Notes: generated by a model from the sequence alone, not told the origin. DNA of 6,295 bases from an uncultured Oscillospiraceae bacterium (GCA_944385195.1 CALWWH010000161.1:1-6295), one strand, 5' to 3'; counted from the first letter of the stretch, positions 1 to 6,192 are shown. Numbers and translations are program-made.

Positions 1-1791
1 CTTGATGACCATCTTGCGGCCGCAGAGCTCGCAGACCTCGTCAGTCTCCTCATCGGGGACCTTGATGCGCACACCCTCCAGGGCAGTCTCCGCCTGCTCC
101 ATGTCGTGATGGAAGCCGTTATAAAACTCCCCCAAAACATCGCGCCAGTAGAGCTCGCCATCGCCAATCTTATCCAGCTTCTCCTCCATACCGGCGGTGA
201 ACTGGACATCGATGATATCCTGGAAGCGTTCTTTCATTAACTGAGTAACCACTTCGCCCAGGGGCGTGGGAGACAGGCGGCGGTCCTGCTTGATGACATA
301 GGCGCGGTCGATGATGGTGGAGACGATCGTGGCATAGGTGGACGGCCGGCCGACTCCCTTTTCCTCCATGGCGCGGACCAGCGTCGCCTCCGTGTAGCGG
401 GGAGGCGGTTGGGTAAAATGCTGCTGCTTGACAGGGGGCGGCGCTAGCTGAACGACCTCGCCCTCCTGCAAATCAGGCAAGGGGGAGCCGTTTTCCTCCT
501 GCTCGTCGTCCTTACCCTCCTCATAGACGGCGGTAAAACCTGCGAACTTGAGGCTCTGGTGGTTGGCGCGGAAAACATGGCCTGCGCTGACTGTATCGAT
601 TGCTACCGTTGTGTAGACAGCGTTGGACATCTGACAGGCCAAAAAACGAGACCAGATGAGCTTGTAGAGCTTGTACTGATCGACGGTCAGACTGCTGCGG
701 ATGTCCTCCGGGTCCAACCGGACATCAGAGGGCCGGATGGCCTCGTGGGCATCCTGGGCGTTGTTTTTGGCCTTGTATTCCCTGGGCGAGCCGGGGTAAT
801 AGTCCGCACCGTAGCGGTCCAGGATAAACTCCCGGGCAGCGGCGGTGGCATCGTCGCTCAGACGCAGAGAGTCGGTACGCATATAGGTAATCAAGCCTAC
901 CGTACCCTCGCCGGCAATGTCAACGCCCTCATAGAGCTGCTGGGCAATGGCCATCGTGCGTTTTGGCGTCATACCCAGCTTGCGGGAGGCCTCCTGCTGC
1001 AAGGTAGAGGTAATAAAAGGGGGTGCGGGATTGCGGCGCTTTTCACCGTGCTTGACAGTCTTGACCACAAAGGCAGACGCAGCTGCCTCCGCCAGAATGG
1101 CATCCACCTGGGCCTCAGAGGTAAGCTCTCCCTTCTTGCCCTCGGACTCCTCCCCGAAATAGCTGGCCACAAAGCTACCGGGCTGGGCCGTGCGCTTGAG
1201 CGTCACATCGATTGACCAGTACTCCTGGGGCACAAAGGCGCGGATCTCTTCCTCGCGGTCCACCACCAGACGGGTAGCGACAGACTGAACGCGCCCCGCC
1301 GAGAGGCCGCGGCGGACCTTTTTCCACAGCAGAGGGCTGAGCTGATAGCCCACAATGCGGTCCAGAATCCGGCGGGCCTGCTGGGCGTCGACCAGGTCCT
1401 GATTGATGTCCCGGGGATGCTGGATAGAGGAGGTAACGACCTTCTTGGTGATCTCATTGAAGGTCACGCGCCGGGCCTTATCCTCGGGCAGATTCAGCAA
1501 TTCCTTTAGGTGCCAGGAGATGGCTTCTCCCTCGCGGTCCGGGTCCGTGGCGAGGTAGACCATATCCGCCTTCTTCGCGCTCTTCTGCAAGTCCTTGATG
1601 ATATCCTCTTTTCCCTTGAGGGGCTTGTACTCCGGCTCAAAATGATTCTCAAAGTCGATGCCCATCGTGCTCTTGGGCAGGTCCCGCAGGTGACCCATGC
1701 AGGCCTTGACCTCGTAGTCGGGGCCGAGATATTTTCCAATCGTCTTCGCCTTGGCCGGCGACTCGACGATGACCAGATTTTCCTTTGCCAT
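1..1791 (-). CDS. topA: DNA topoisomerase I (type IA), N-terminal 597 residues; 3' end outside window
   Basis: This enzyme relaxes negatively supercoiled DNA by cutting one strand and passing the other through, using a 5'-phosphotyrosine intermediate. The Toprim domain comes first, with Glu10 in IVESPAKAKTI and the metal-binding triad D83-D85-E87 in TDPDREGEA. GLSAGRVQS follows at 162-170. The active-site tyrosine is Tyr303 in GLITYMRTDS. HEAIRPS is at 349-355 and VGRPSTYA at 480-487. C587 and C590 (CELC) open the first C-terminal zinc finger. Firmicute TopA is about 690 residues, so roughly 100 residues of zinc-finger tail should lie beyond the left edge. The ATG has a GGAGG site 7 nt upstream. 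The gene lies 37 bp after dprA, the usual Firmicutes neighbour. It can be transcribed with the dprA operon and probably also from the promoter inside dprA. No frameshift or missing motif was seen. Identification is firm. Confidence 0.97.
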   Translation of the reverse strand, partial: MAKENLVIVESPAKAKTIGKYLGPDYEVKACMGHLRDLPKSTMGIDFENHFEPEYKPLKGKEDIIKDLQKSAKKADMVYLATDPDREGEAISWHLKELLNLPEDKARRVTFNEITKKVVTSSIQHPRDINQDLVDAQQARRILDRIVGYQLSPLLWKKVRRGLSAGRVQSVATRLVVDREEEIRAFVPQEYWSIDVTLKRTAQPGSFVASYFGEESEGKKGELTSEAQVDAILAEAAASAFVVKTVKHGEKRRNPAPPFITSTLQQEASRKLGMTPKRTMAIAQQLYEGVDIAGEGTVGLITYMRTDSLRLSDDATAAAREFILDRYGADYYPGSPREYKAKNNAQDAHEAIRPSDVRLDPEDIRSSLTVDQYKLYKLIWSRFLACQMSNAVYTTVAIDTVSAGHVFRANHQSLKFAGFTAVYEEGKDDEQEENGSPLPDLQEGEVVQLAPPPVKQQHFTQPPPRYTEATLVRAMEEKGVGRPSTYATIVSTIIDRAYVIKQDRRLSPTPLGEVVTQLMKERFQDIIDVQFTAGMEEKLDKIGDGELYWRDVLGEFYNGFHHDMEQAETALEGVRIKVPDEETDEVCELCGRKMVIK

Positions 1792-1807
1792 GTTGTTCCT
1801 CCGAATG

Positions 1808-1822
1808 TGGGTATTGCACCCA
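1808..1822 (-). other. small inverted repeat in the dprA-topA gap
   Basis: A perfect 5-bp stem (TGGGT/ACCCA, 5-nt loop) lies in the 37-bp gap just after the dprA stop. It ends about 10 nt before the GGAGG site of topA. No T-run follows, so it is not an intrinsic terminator. It could tune topA translation or be chance; the stem is short. Confidence 0.25.
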
Positions 1823-1828
1823 TATCGC

Positions 1829-3094
1829 TTATGATATCGAATCGCCGGGACCCAGCAGCGTCATCCGCTTGTCGGTGCCGCACTTGAGGATGCCACGCAC
1901 CTCCAACAGCGTCAGCGAGGCCATGACCCGGTTAGCCGGGATCTGGCTGCGCTCGATCAGGTCGTCGGCGGTGAGCGGCTTCTCTGCCAGCAGGAGCACC
2001 AGCTCCCGCTCGTCACCCTCCACCTGCGATAAGATGGTTTCTAATTCAATATACGGTGTGTTCTCTGTCTTGTCAAATGATTTTTCATTTGTTTGCTCGT
2101 TTTTCGCTTTTTTCTCCGGTTTTTCCTCTGATTCGACCGGTTCTCCTCCCTCGGCCAGCGCGCTCTTTCGTTCCTCATACGATAGATCCAGCTGCTGTCC
2201 GCCCGGACGGTAACGCAGCTTGCCTGGGAACATCGCCGCATAATCCTGTACAACCTCCCAGCCGTTGGTGACCAGTATTGCTCCGTCACGGATGAGTCGA
2301 TTGGTCCCCACGCTGGAGGGGTTGTCGATACTGCCGGGGATGGCATAAACATCGCGCCCCTGCTCCAGGGCGTGGTTGGCAGTGATCAGTGCGCCAGACT
2401 TCGCCGGGGCCTCGACAACGAGCGTCCCCAGTGCCAGAGCAGACAAGATACGGTTGCGCTCTGGAAAATGAGAGCCTTTGGGCGGTGTCCCTGGGGGATA
2501 TTCACTCAGCAGGCAGCCCCAGCGGGCCACATCACGAAATAATGCCCGGTTTTCTCTTGGATATACCACATCCACGCCCCCGCCCAAAACGCCTGCCACC
2601 GGCCCGTCGCCCATAAGGGCGCCCTCAATGGCCATGGCATCGATACCCTTGGCCATACCGGAGACCACCGTTGCCCCACAGCGAGCGATCTGATAGCCCA
2701 TGCGCTTGGCCGTCATCAGTCCGTATGCACTAGCCGAGCGGGTACCGACCACGGCGATGGCCGCCTGGGAATCGAACGGCAACATCCGTCCCAGACAGTA
2801 AAGAACCGCCGGAGGATGGTCGATGGCGCGCAGACGGTCTGGGTAGGCTGCATCCTGCATGGTGTAGATGGCAATGTTTTTCTCATAGCAAGCAGACAAA
2901 ATCCGGTCTGCGATGCCGAGGTCTTTGTTTTGCAGTGCACTGCGTGCCCGGTTTCCCAGACCATCCACCATGGTCAGGGCATCGCTGCTGGCAAAATAGA
3001 CCTCATCCGCCGCGCCAAAATATCGCAGCAGGAGCGTGCGCTCCCGCAGCGTAATTCCTTCGAGGTTGGTCAGCCAGAGCCAGTATTTGAGCAT
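1829..3094 (-). CDS. dprA: DNA processing protein DprA/Smf
   Basis: DprA binds ssDNA and loads RecA on it. It is essential for natural transformation where that occurs and is widely kept in bacteria not known to be competent. The 421-residue product has an N-terminal helical region (about 1-85). A Rossmann-like DprA core (about 86-285) carries VVGTRSASAYG (115-125), SGMAKGID (145-152), VLGGGVDVVYPREN (169-182), FPERNRILSAL (210-220), SGALITANHALEQGRDVYAIPG (233-254) and GTNRLIRDGA. A winged-helix-like C-terminal domain (about 355-410) ends it. Between core and tail lies a Glu/Lys/Asn-rich linker (about 310-348), which makes the protein longer than many DprAs. The usual His of GIDxxAH is Ile156 here. 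The ATG at 3094 was chosen because a GAGGG site precedes it and homology begins there; an upstream ATG at 3184 would overlap the previous gene. The gap to the methyltransferase gene is 16 bp, implying co-transcription. The linker codons also hold a promoter aimed at topA. Confidence 0.95.
   Translation of the reverse strand: MLKYWLWLTNLEGITLRERTLLLRYFGAADEVYFASSDALTMVDGLGNRARSALQNKDLGIADRILSACYEKNIAIYTMQDAAYPDRLRAIDHPPAVLYCLGRMLPFDSQAAIAVVGTRSASAYGLMTAKRMGYQIARCGATVVSGMAKGIDAMAIEGALMGDGPVAGVLGGGVDVVYPRENRALFRDVARWGCLLSEYPPGTPPKGSHFPERNRILSALALGTLVVEAPAKSGALITANHALEQGRDVYAIPGSIDNPSSVGTNRLIRDGAILVTNGWEVVQDYAAMFPGKLRYRPGGQQLDLSYEERKSALAEGGEPVESEEKPEKKAKNEQTNEKSFDKTENTPYIELETILSQVEGDERELVLLLAEKPLTADDLIERSQIPANRVMASLTLLEVRGILKCGTDKRMTLLGPGDSIS
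2048..2076 (-). promoter_or_regulatory. intragenic sigma-A type promoter inside dprA, directed at topA
   Basis: On the minus strand a perfect -35 box TTGACA (2071-2076) is followed by a 17-bp spacer and the -10 box TATATT (2048-2053; 5 of 6 match to TATAAT). Transcription would start near 2041, giving topA a leader of about 250 nt that runs through the dprA 3' end. The promoter lies in codons of the charged DprA linker. The hexamers and spacing are seen directly; activity is inferred. Confidence 0.6.
2081..2124 (-). promoter_or_regulatory. phased A-tracts upstream of the intragenic promoter (UP-element/curved DNA candidate)
   Basis: Read on the minus strand, A-tracts of 3 to 6 bases are centred near 2122, 2110, 2102, 2093 and 2083, about 8.5 to 11.5 bp apart and averaging close to one helical turn. 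They cover roughly -40 to -85 relative to the predicted start near 2041, the place of an UP element or bent upstream DNA. They stand out sharply from the GC-rich surroundings. They encode the Lys/Asn-rich part of the DprA linker, so a protein-level explanation is also possible. Confidence 0.45.
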
Positions 3095-3110
3095 CGCATA
3101 TCCCTCACTT

Positions 3111-3878
3111 TTATGCTTGTCGGTTTCTCCGCAGCTCCCACAGCAGCACTGTCGCAGCTGAGGCCGCATTGAGAGACTCCACATGTCCCTCCATGGGAAT
3201 GATCACATGGGCATCGGCCGCGTCCAGCAGCATCTGACTGACACCGCTGCCCTCGCTGCCGATGACAACAGCGGCTGCCTCGAGACCGATCTGGTCCAGG
3301 GGCCTCGAGGTCTCGGACAGGGCTGTAGCCAGCAATCGCAGCCCCGCTGTCTGGCAGCGCCAGGGGAGTGTCTCTCGGCGTACCGTCATCACTGGCTGGC
3401 GCAGCGCGCTGCCCATGCTGGCGCGCAGAGCTTTTGGCCCCCAGGGATCAGCGCAGTCCTCAGTCAGCACCACCAGCGGCGCTCCGAAGGCCTCGGCCGT
3501 CCGCAGGATGGTCCCCACGTTGCCGGGGTCCTGGACACCGTCGAGAATCAAACTCCCCGTCGGGATCTCTCCGCTTGCCTCAGCGGGCCGAGCGGCGATG
3601 AAGAGCACACCCTGGGGCGTCTGCATCTGGGAGACCGCCTTCAGCAGCGCCGCTGGGACCTCGACCAGGCGCACATCGGCCGGCAGCTGCGGCGGCGTCT
3701 GCCCCTTGGCATAGACCACAGTCTGCAAGTTTCCATATCGAGCGGCTTCGGTCAGAAGCTTCCACCCATCTCCCACCATCTCTCCGCTGCGGCGGCGTTC
3801 CCCCGCACTGTTCTGGAGCTTTACCAAATGCTGCAGCAGCGGGTTTTGACGGCTGGTGATGCGTTCGACCTGCCCCAT
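3111..3878 (-). CDS. SpoU-family (SPOUT/TrmH) 23S rRNA 2'-O-ribose methyltransferase, YsgA/RlmP-like
   Basis: This is an S-adenosylmethionine-dependent enzyme that methylates a ribose 2'-OH in RNA, acting in the cytoplasm on ribosomal RNA. The 255-residue product has an N-terminal L30e-like substrate-binding domain (about 1-95, beginning ITSRQNPLLQHLVKL). The SPOUT knot domain (about 105-255) shows all three SpoU motifs: DPGNVGTILRTAEAFG with Asn120 and Arg126, IGSEGSGVS (206-214) with Glu209, and IPMEGHVESLNAASA (227-241) with Ser235 and Asn237. The size and two-domain layout resemble B. subtilis YsgA (RlmP, A-loop Gm2553) and the RlmB group. The exact target nucleotide cannot be read from sequence, so no symbol is given. 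A GGAGG site lies 7 nt before the ATG. It follows the membrane-protein gene after 60 bp containing a strong hairpin, and precedes dprA by 16 bp. Confidence 0.92.
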   Translation of the reverse strand: MGQVERITSRQNPLLQHLVKLQNSAGERRRSGEMVGDGWKLLTEAARYGNLQTVVYAKGQTPPQLPADVRLVEVPAALLKAVSQMQTPQGVLFIAARPAEASGEIPTGSLILDGVQDPGNVGTILRTAEAFGAPLVVLTEDCADPWGPKALRASMGSALRQPVMTVRRETLPWRCQTAGLRLLATALSETSRPLDQIGLEAAAVVIGSEGSGVSQMLLDAADAHVIIPMEGHVESLNAASAATVLLWELRRNRQA

Positions 3879-3903
3879 AAAAGTTCCTCCAATACACGTC
3901 CGA

Positions 3904-3930
3904 TGGCGGCACAGAGCCTCTGTGCCGCCA
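3904..3930 (-). repeat. perfect inverted repeat between the membrane-protein and rRNA methyltransferase genes
   Basis: Two 13-nt arms (3904-3916 and 3918-3930) are exact reverse complements around a single central base. The RNA would fold into a 12-bp stem with a 3-nt loop, rich in G-C. On the transcribed strand the T5 run lies before the stem, not after it, and no U-tract follows in either direction, so a classical intrinsic terminator is unlikely. It sits about 15 nt before the GGAGG site of the methyltransferase gene. It could stabilise the upstream mRNA end, mark a processing site, pause RNA polymerase or act as a partial attenuator. Confidence 0.75.
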
Positions 3931-3938
3931 AAAAGATC

Positions 3939-4595
3939 TTATTCAGTCTCTCCATCTGGGTCCATCCCCACCAGGGCGCGGGCCATCCGCAGGCAATCCT
4001 GCGTCCGCTGGATGTCCAGGTCGTCCTGCGTGAAAGCGCCGAAGTCACTGATGCAGAGGTAAATATCGTCCGCCAACGTCAGCTCCTGCAGGACCTCGTT
4101 ATCCGCCAAGGAGCGGCGCAGGGGGTTATCTGGGTCTGGTGTAATTCCGTAGTTCTCCAGAGGCTGGAAGTACTCCATCGACGAGGCAGTATAGGCCGCC
4201 GAATACTCGTCATTGAGTAGGTAGATGACATATTCCGCCTCCGTCGAACATAGGAAGAACCGCTCCTGCATCTGGCTGGCAAAGCTGTCGTCCATAAAAT
4301 TCAGCAGCTCCAGATATACATGTGTCTCGCCATCGCCATTGATGTCCCCCAGGGCCTCTTCCAAAAAGAGCTGAAGCGGCTTCATATTCTCCTCCGTCAT
4401 GGCGCGGTAGGTACCCACAACCACGCGGGCATCGTACTTGACACTGCCAACAGACTCGACAATGATGAACAGGATCAATGCGATTACACCTACCGTCACC
4501 AGCAGTTTCCACTTGCTGTGAAACCAGAAGCTGTTGACGAACCAGTGCTTGAATCCGCCGTTTTGTGCGATCTCTGCTTTGAGTTTTTTGAACAT
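3939..4595 (-). CDS. uncharacterised single-pass membrane protein with extracytoplasmic domain
   Basis: I do not recognise this family. The 218-residue product starts with a basic, aromatic N-terminus (residues 1-30, several Lys plus FWFHSKWK). One clear transmembrane helix follows at about 31-47 (LLVTVGVIALILFIIVE). The positive-inside rule places the N-terminus in the cytoplasm and the remaining 170 acidic residues outside. There is no lipobox cysteine and no obvious signal peptidase site, so it is probably a membrane anchor. Residues 84-90 read DINGDGE, a DxNxDG calcium-loop-like sequence, at the edge of a predicted strand. The ATG has a GGAGG site about 10 nt upstream. The gene is the first after the strong promoter at 4648-4676 and is separated from the rRNA methyltransferase gene by 60 bp with a hairpin. 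Its position gives no clear functional clue. That it is a real gene is well supported; function is unknown. Confidence 0.85.
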   Translation of the reverse strand: MFKKLKAEIAQNGGFKHWFVNSFWFHSKWKLLVTVGVIALILFIIVESVGSVKYDARVVVGTYRAMTEENMKPLQLFLEEALGDINGDGETHVYLELLNFMDDSFASQMQERFFLCSTEAEYVIYLLNDEYSAAYTASSMEYFQPLENYGITPDPDNPLRRSLADNEVLQELTLADDIYLCISDFGAFTQDDLDIQRTQDCLRMARALVGMDPDGETE

Positions 4596-4647
4596 ATCTG
4601 TCTTGCCTCCGTCTGTGCGGTCACGGCGAATTGTCTCGTGTTATAGT

Positions 4648-4676
4648 ATTATAGCATAGGATTTGAAATGTGGCAA
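4648..4676 (-). promoter_or_regulatory. strong sigma-A promoter with extended -10, heading the membrane protein-rRNA methyltransferase-dprA-topA run
   Basis: On the minus strand, -35 TTGCCA (4671-4676) is followed by a 17-bp spacer and a perfect -10 TATAAT (4648-4653). A TGC directly before the -10 makes it an extended -10. The predicted start is near 4641, giving a leader of about 46 nt to the ATG at 4595. It lies in the only AT-rich intergenic gap of the window. No operator-like repeat was recognised around it. Confidence 0.85.
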
Positions 4677-4679
4677 CCT

Positions 4680-4697
4680 AAAAAAGCGAAGGTCGCC
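4680..4697 (-). terminator. gpsA: possible weak intrinsic terminator after gpsA
   Basis: Shortly after the gpsA stop codon, a short GGCGA/TCGCT stem (4 Watson-Crick pairs plus a G-U) with a 3-nt loop is followed by six T residues (4685-4680). The stem is short, so termination would be partial at best and some readthrough into the next operon is plausible. The T-run ends 3 nt before the -35 box of the next promoter. Confidence 0.4.
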
Positions 4698-4701
4698 GGA
4701 C

Positions 4702-5655
4702 TCAGAACTCTTCCTTCAAGCTTCGGTGGAAGAGCATCTCCATGGTAGTTTGGGGGTCGGCTTTTTCATATAGTATATCATACACCGCCCAACAGATTGG
4801 CAGCTCAACCGCATACTGCTCTGAGAGCAGCTTCAGGGCGCGGACTGTATAGTAGCCCTCGGCCAGTTTCGTGTAAGGCTCGCCGGTGATGAAGCACTCC
4901 CCAAAGCGACGATTCTGACTGTGCGGCGAGAACAAGGTCGCCTCATAGTCGCCCAGGTGGCACAGCCCATAGGCTGAGAGTTCCTTGCCGCCCATGGCTG
5001 TGATCAGGCGCGAGATCTCGCGGGTTCCGCGGCTCATGAGAGCCCCTTTGAGCGTGCCGATCCCCGCACCGTCCAGCATTCCGGCCGCGATGCCGATGAC
5101 GTTCTTCGCCGCCGCACCGATCTCATTGCCGATCAGATCCGTCCCGTAGTAAAAGCGGATCAGACTGCTGGAAAACTCGTCCACGAGCATTCGTTTGAGC
5201 CCCTCGTCCTCGCTGTCTATGCTCATACAGTTCGGCACGCCGCGTAAAAACTCCTGTACATGGCCCGGCCCGATCCACACCGCCACCGGGTTAGAGGCAT
5301 CCAGCGTATCCCCAACGATCTGGCTCAGGCGGCGTCCCGTCTCGATCTCGATGCCCTTCATACACAGCACCACCGGCGTCCGCCGCAGGTCCAGCAGCTG
5401 CCCGCACAGGGAGCGCAGCTGCTGGGTTGGAATGGAGATGACGATGATTTCCGCGCTCCGAGCTGCGCCGATGTCGTCGGTCAGCGCGATCGACTCCGGC
5501 AGGGTCAAGTATTCATTTTGCCGTGTGGTTTGCAGCTGCGCCAGCGTGCCGGAACCGGGCCGTCCGTAAAGCGTGACCTGGTGGCCAATATAATCGAGAT
5601 ACCAGGCAATAAACGAACCCCATCGGCCGCAGCCGAGAACCGTGATGTGTTTCAT
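4702..5655 (-). CDS. gpsA: NAD(P)-dependent glycerol-3-phosphate dehydrogenase, divergent GpsA-type
   Basis: The family interconverts dihydroxyacetone phosphate and sn-glycerol 3-phosphate with NAD(P)H, supplying the backbone for phospholipids in the cytoplasm. The 317-residue product is near the usual 330. The N-terminal Rossmann domain has LGCGRWGS (7-14, GxGxWG). CMKGIE follows, with the substrate Lys100. GNEIGAAAKNVIGIAAG (176-192) carries the expected catalytic Lys184. The C-terminal helical domain contains LGDYEATLFSPHSQNRRFGE (234-253). Two family motifs differ: GPSxAxE reads GPGHVQE (129-135), and the Arg of SRN, which in classical GpsA contacts cofactor or substrate, is Gln247. These point to a distinct subfamily or altered cofactor use, and a related sugar-phosphate dehydrogenase cannot be excluded. 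The ATG follows a GAGGGG site 6 nt upstream that overlaps the end of the acetyltransferase gene, so translation may be coupled. There is no plsY or der neighbour, the common gpsA context in Firmicutes. Confidence 0.87.
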   Translation of the reverse strand: MKHITVLGCGRWGSFIAWYLDYIGHQVTLYGRPGSGTLAQLQTTRQNEYLTLPESIALTDDIGAARSAEIIVISIPTQQLRSLCGQLLDLRRTPVVLCMKGIEIETGRRLSQIVGDTLDASNPVAVWIGPGHVQEFLRGVPNCMSIDSEDEGLKRMLVDEFSSSLIRFYYGTDLIGNEIGAAAKNVIGIAAGMLDGAGIGTLKGALMSRGTREISRLITAMGGKELSAYGLCHLGDYEATLFSPHSQNRRFGECFITGEPYTKLAEGYYTVRALKLLSEQYAVELPICWAVYDILYEKADPQTTMEMLFHRSLKEEF

Positions 5656-5665
5656 GTTCTTCCCC

Positions 5666-6121
5666 TCACAAGCGCTTTAGATAAACGCGTTCTTCGTTGT
5701 CCGCGGCAATGGCCTCTGTGCGGACATAGCCATGCTTTTCATAAAAGTGGTCCGCCGTCTGGGTGGTCAGAATGGAGGCCGGGAAACCACTGCGCACAAA
5801 CCAGCTCTCGGTCAATTCCAGCAGCGCCGCGCCATGGCTGCTATTACGGTGCTGCGGTGCCACCCAAAACTCCCGAATAAAGCCGATTTTCGTCCGGAAG
5901 AACCAGCTGCTCACCTCCAAGGCTGTGAACTGGAGAAAGCCAACTGTCTCGCCGCTGTCTGTCAATCGGAGATAGGCATAGTCCTTGCCATGGGGGTCAT
6001 GGTTCATCTTTTGGAACACGACTTCCCAGTTTTTGATCCCAAAGCCCATTTCTGCACAGTAGCGCCGATAGGCAGCTTGGAAGGTTTGGCTGGAAAAGTC
6101 GTCGATAAAAATGTCTTTCAC
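5666..6121 (-). CDS. GNAT-family N-acetyltransferase, GTG start
   Basis: Members of this fold transfer the acetyl group of acetyl-CoA to an amine on a small molecule or protein; the substrate here is not predictable. The 151-residue product has the GNAT length. It shows a central strand pair GETVGFLQFTAL (57-68) and EFWVAPQHRNSSHGAALLELTESWF (84-108). In the latter, Q90-H-R-N-S-S-H-G97-A takes the place of the acetyl-CoA pyrophosphate loop (Q/RxxGxG/A). Near the C-terminus, HFYEKHGYVRTE (125-136) matches the usual FYxxxGF/Y signature. The GTG at 6121 was chosen because AGGAGGG (6130-6136) lies at ideal distance and homologous-looking sequence starts there. The frame is open up to an ATG at 6220 with a poorer upstream site, but the extra 33 residues look unlike GNAT. 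The stop is 10 bp before gpsA, implying one transcript. The partnership with gpsA gives no known pathway link. Confidence 0.85.
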   Translation of the reverse strand: MKDIFIDDFSSQTFQAAYRRYCAEMGFGIKNWEVVFQKMNHDPHGKDYAYLRLTDSGETVGFLQFTALEVSSWFFRTKIGFIREFWVAPQHRNSSHGAALLELTESWFVRSGFPASILTTQTADHFYEKHGYVRTEAIAADNEERVYLKRL

Positions 6122-6129
6122 GTTGCAGG

Positions 6130-6136
6130 CCCTCCT
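6130..6136 (-). promoter_or_regulatory. Shine-Dalgarno site deciding the GTG start of the acetyltransferase
   Basis: AGGAGGG lies just before the GTG at 6121, with 9 nt between AGGAGG and the start codon. It is the best ribosome binding site in the region and favours the shorter protein over the ATG at 6220. Confidence 0.75.
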
Positions 6137-6192
6137 ATGGGGGAGTTGCGTGGTGTTTGTGCCGTTGGCGCAAGCCGCCAGATACGCCACGC
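6132..6192 (-). other. possible structured leader upstream of the acetyltransferase-gpsA unit
   Basis: Three inverted repeats follow each other on the minus strand. An outer stem pairs GCGTGG (6192-6187) with CCACGC (6153-6148). Inside it, a stem pairs TGGCG (6180-6176) with CGCCA (6170-6166). A short CTCC (6145-6142)/GGAG (6135-6132) pairing would hide the Shine-Dalgarno site. No known riboswitch or T-box motif was recognised. The stems are short and GC-rich sequence forms such pairs easily. The stretch 6137-6268 holds no other feature I can support: no clear promoter and no recognisable gene. Confidence 0.3.

Noticed and set aside
918..923. TTGACA -35-like box on the minus strand inside topA
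   Set aside because: There is no -10-like hexamer 16-18 bp downstream; the sequence there is GC-rich.
559..1215. 218-codon open frame on the plus strand
   Set aside because: It is antisense to the topA catalytic core and has no ribosome binding site or recognisable domain.
1829..3184. Longer dprA starting at the ATG at 3184
   Set aside because: The extra 30 residues overlap the end of the methyltransferase gene and look unlike DprA. The ATG at 3094 has its own GAGGG site and starts family-like sequence.
3183..4220. 345-codon open frame on the plus strand
   Set aside because: It lies antisense to the rRNA methyltransferase gene and part of the membrane-protein gene, which have clear motifs and ribosome binding sites. 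The translation is low-complexity (Gln/His/Arg/Leu-rich) with no recognisable domain, typical of a GC-rich antisense shadow.
4631..4653. Possible divergent plus-strand promoter (TTGTCT followed by TATTAT)
   Set aside because: The spacing is only about 10 bp and no plus-strand gene follows. The AT-rich match is explained by the minus-strand -10 box.
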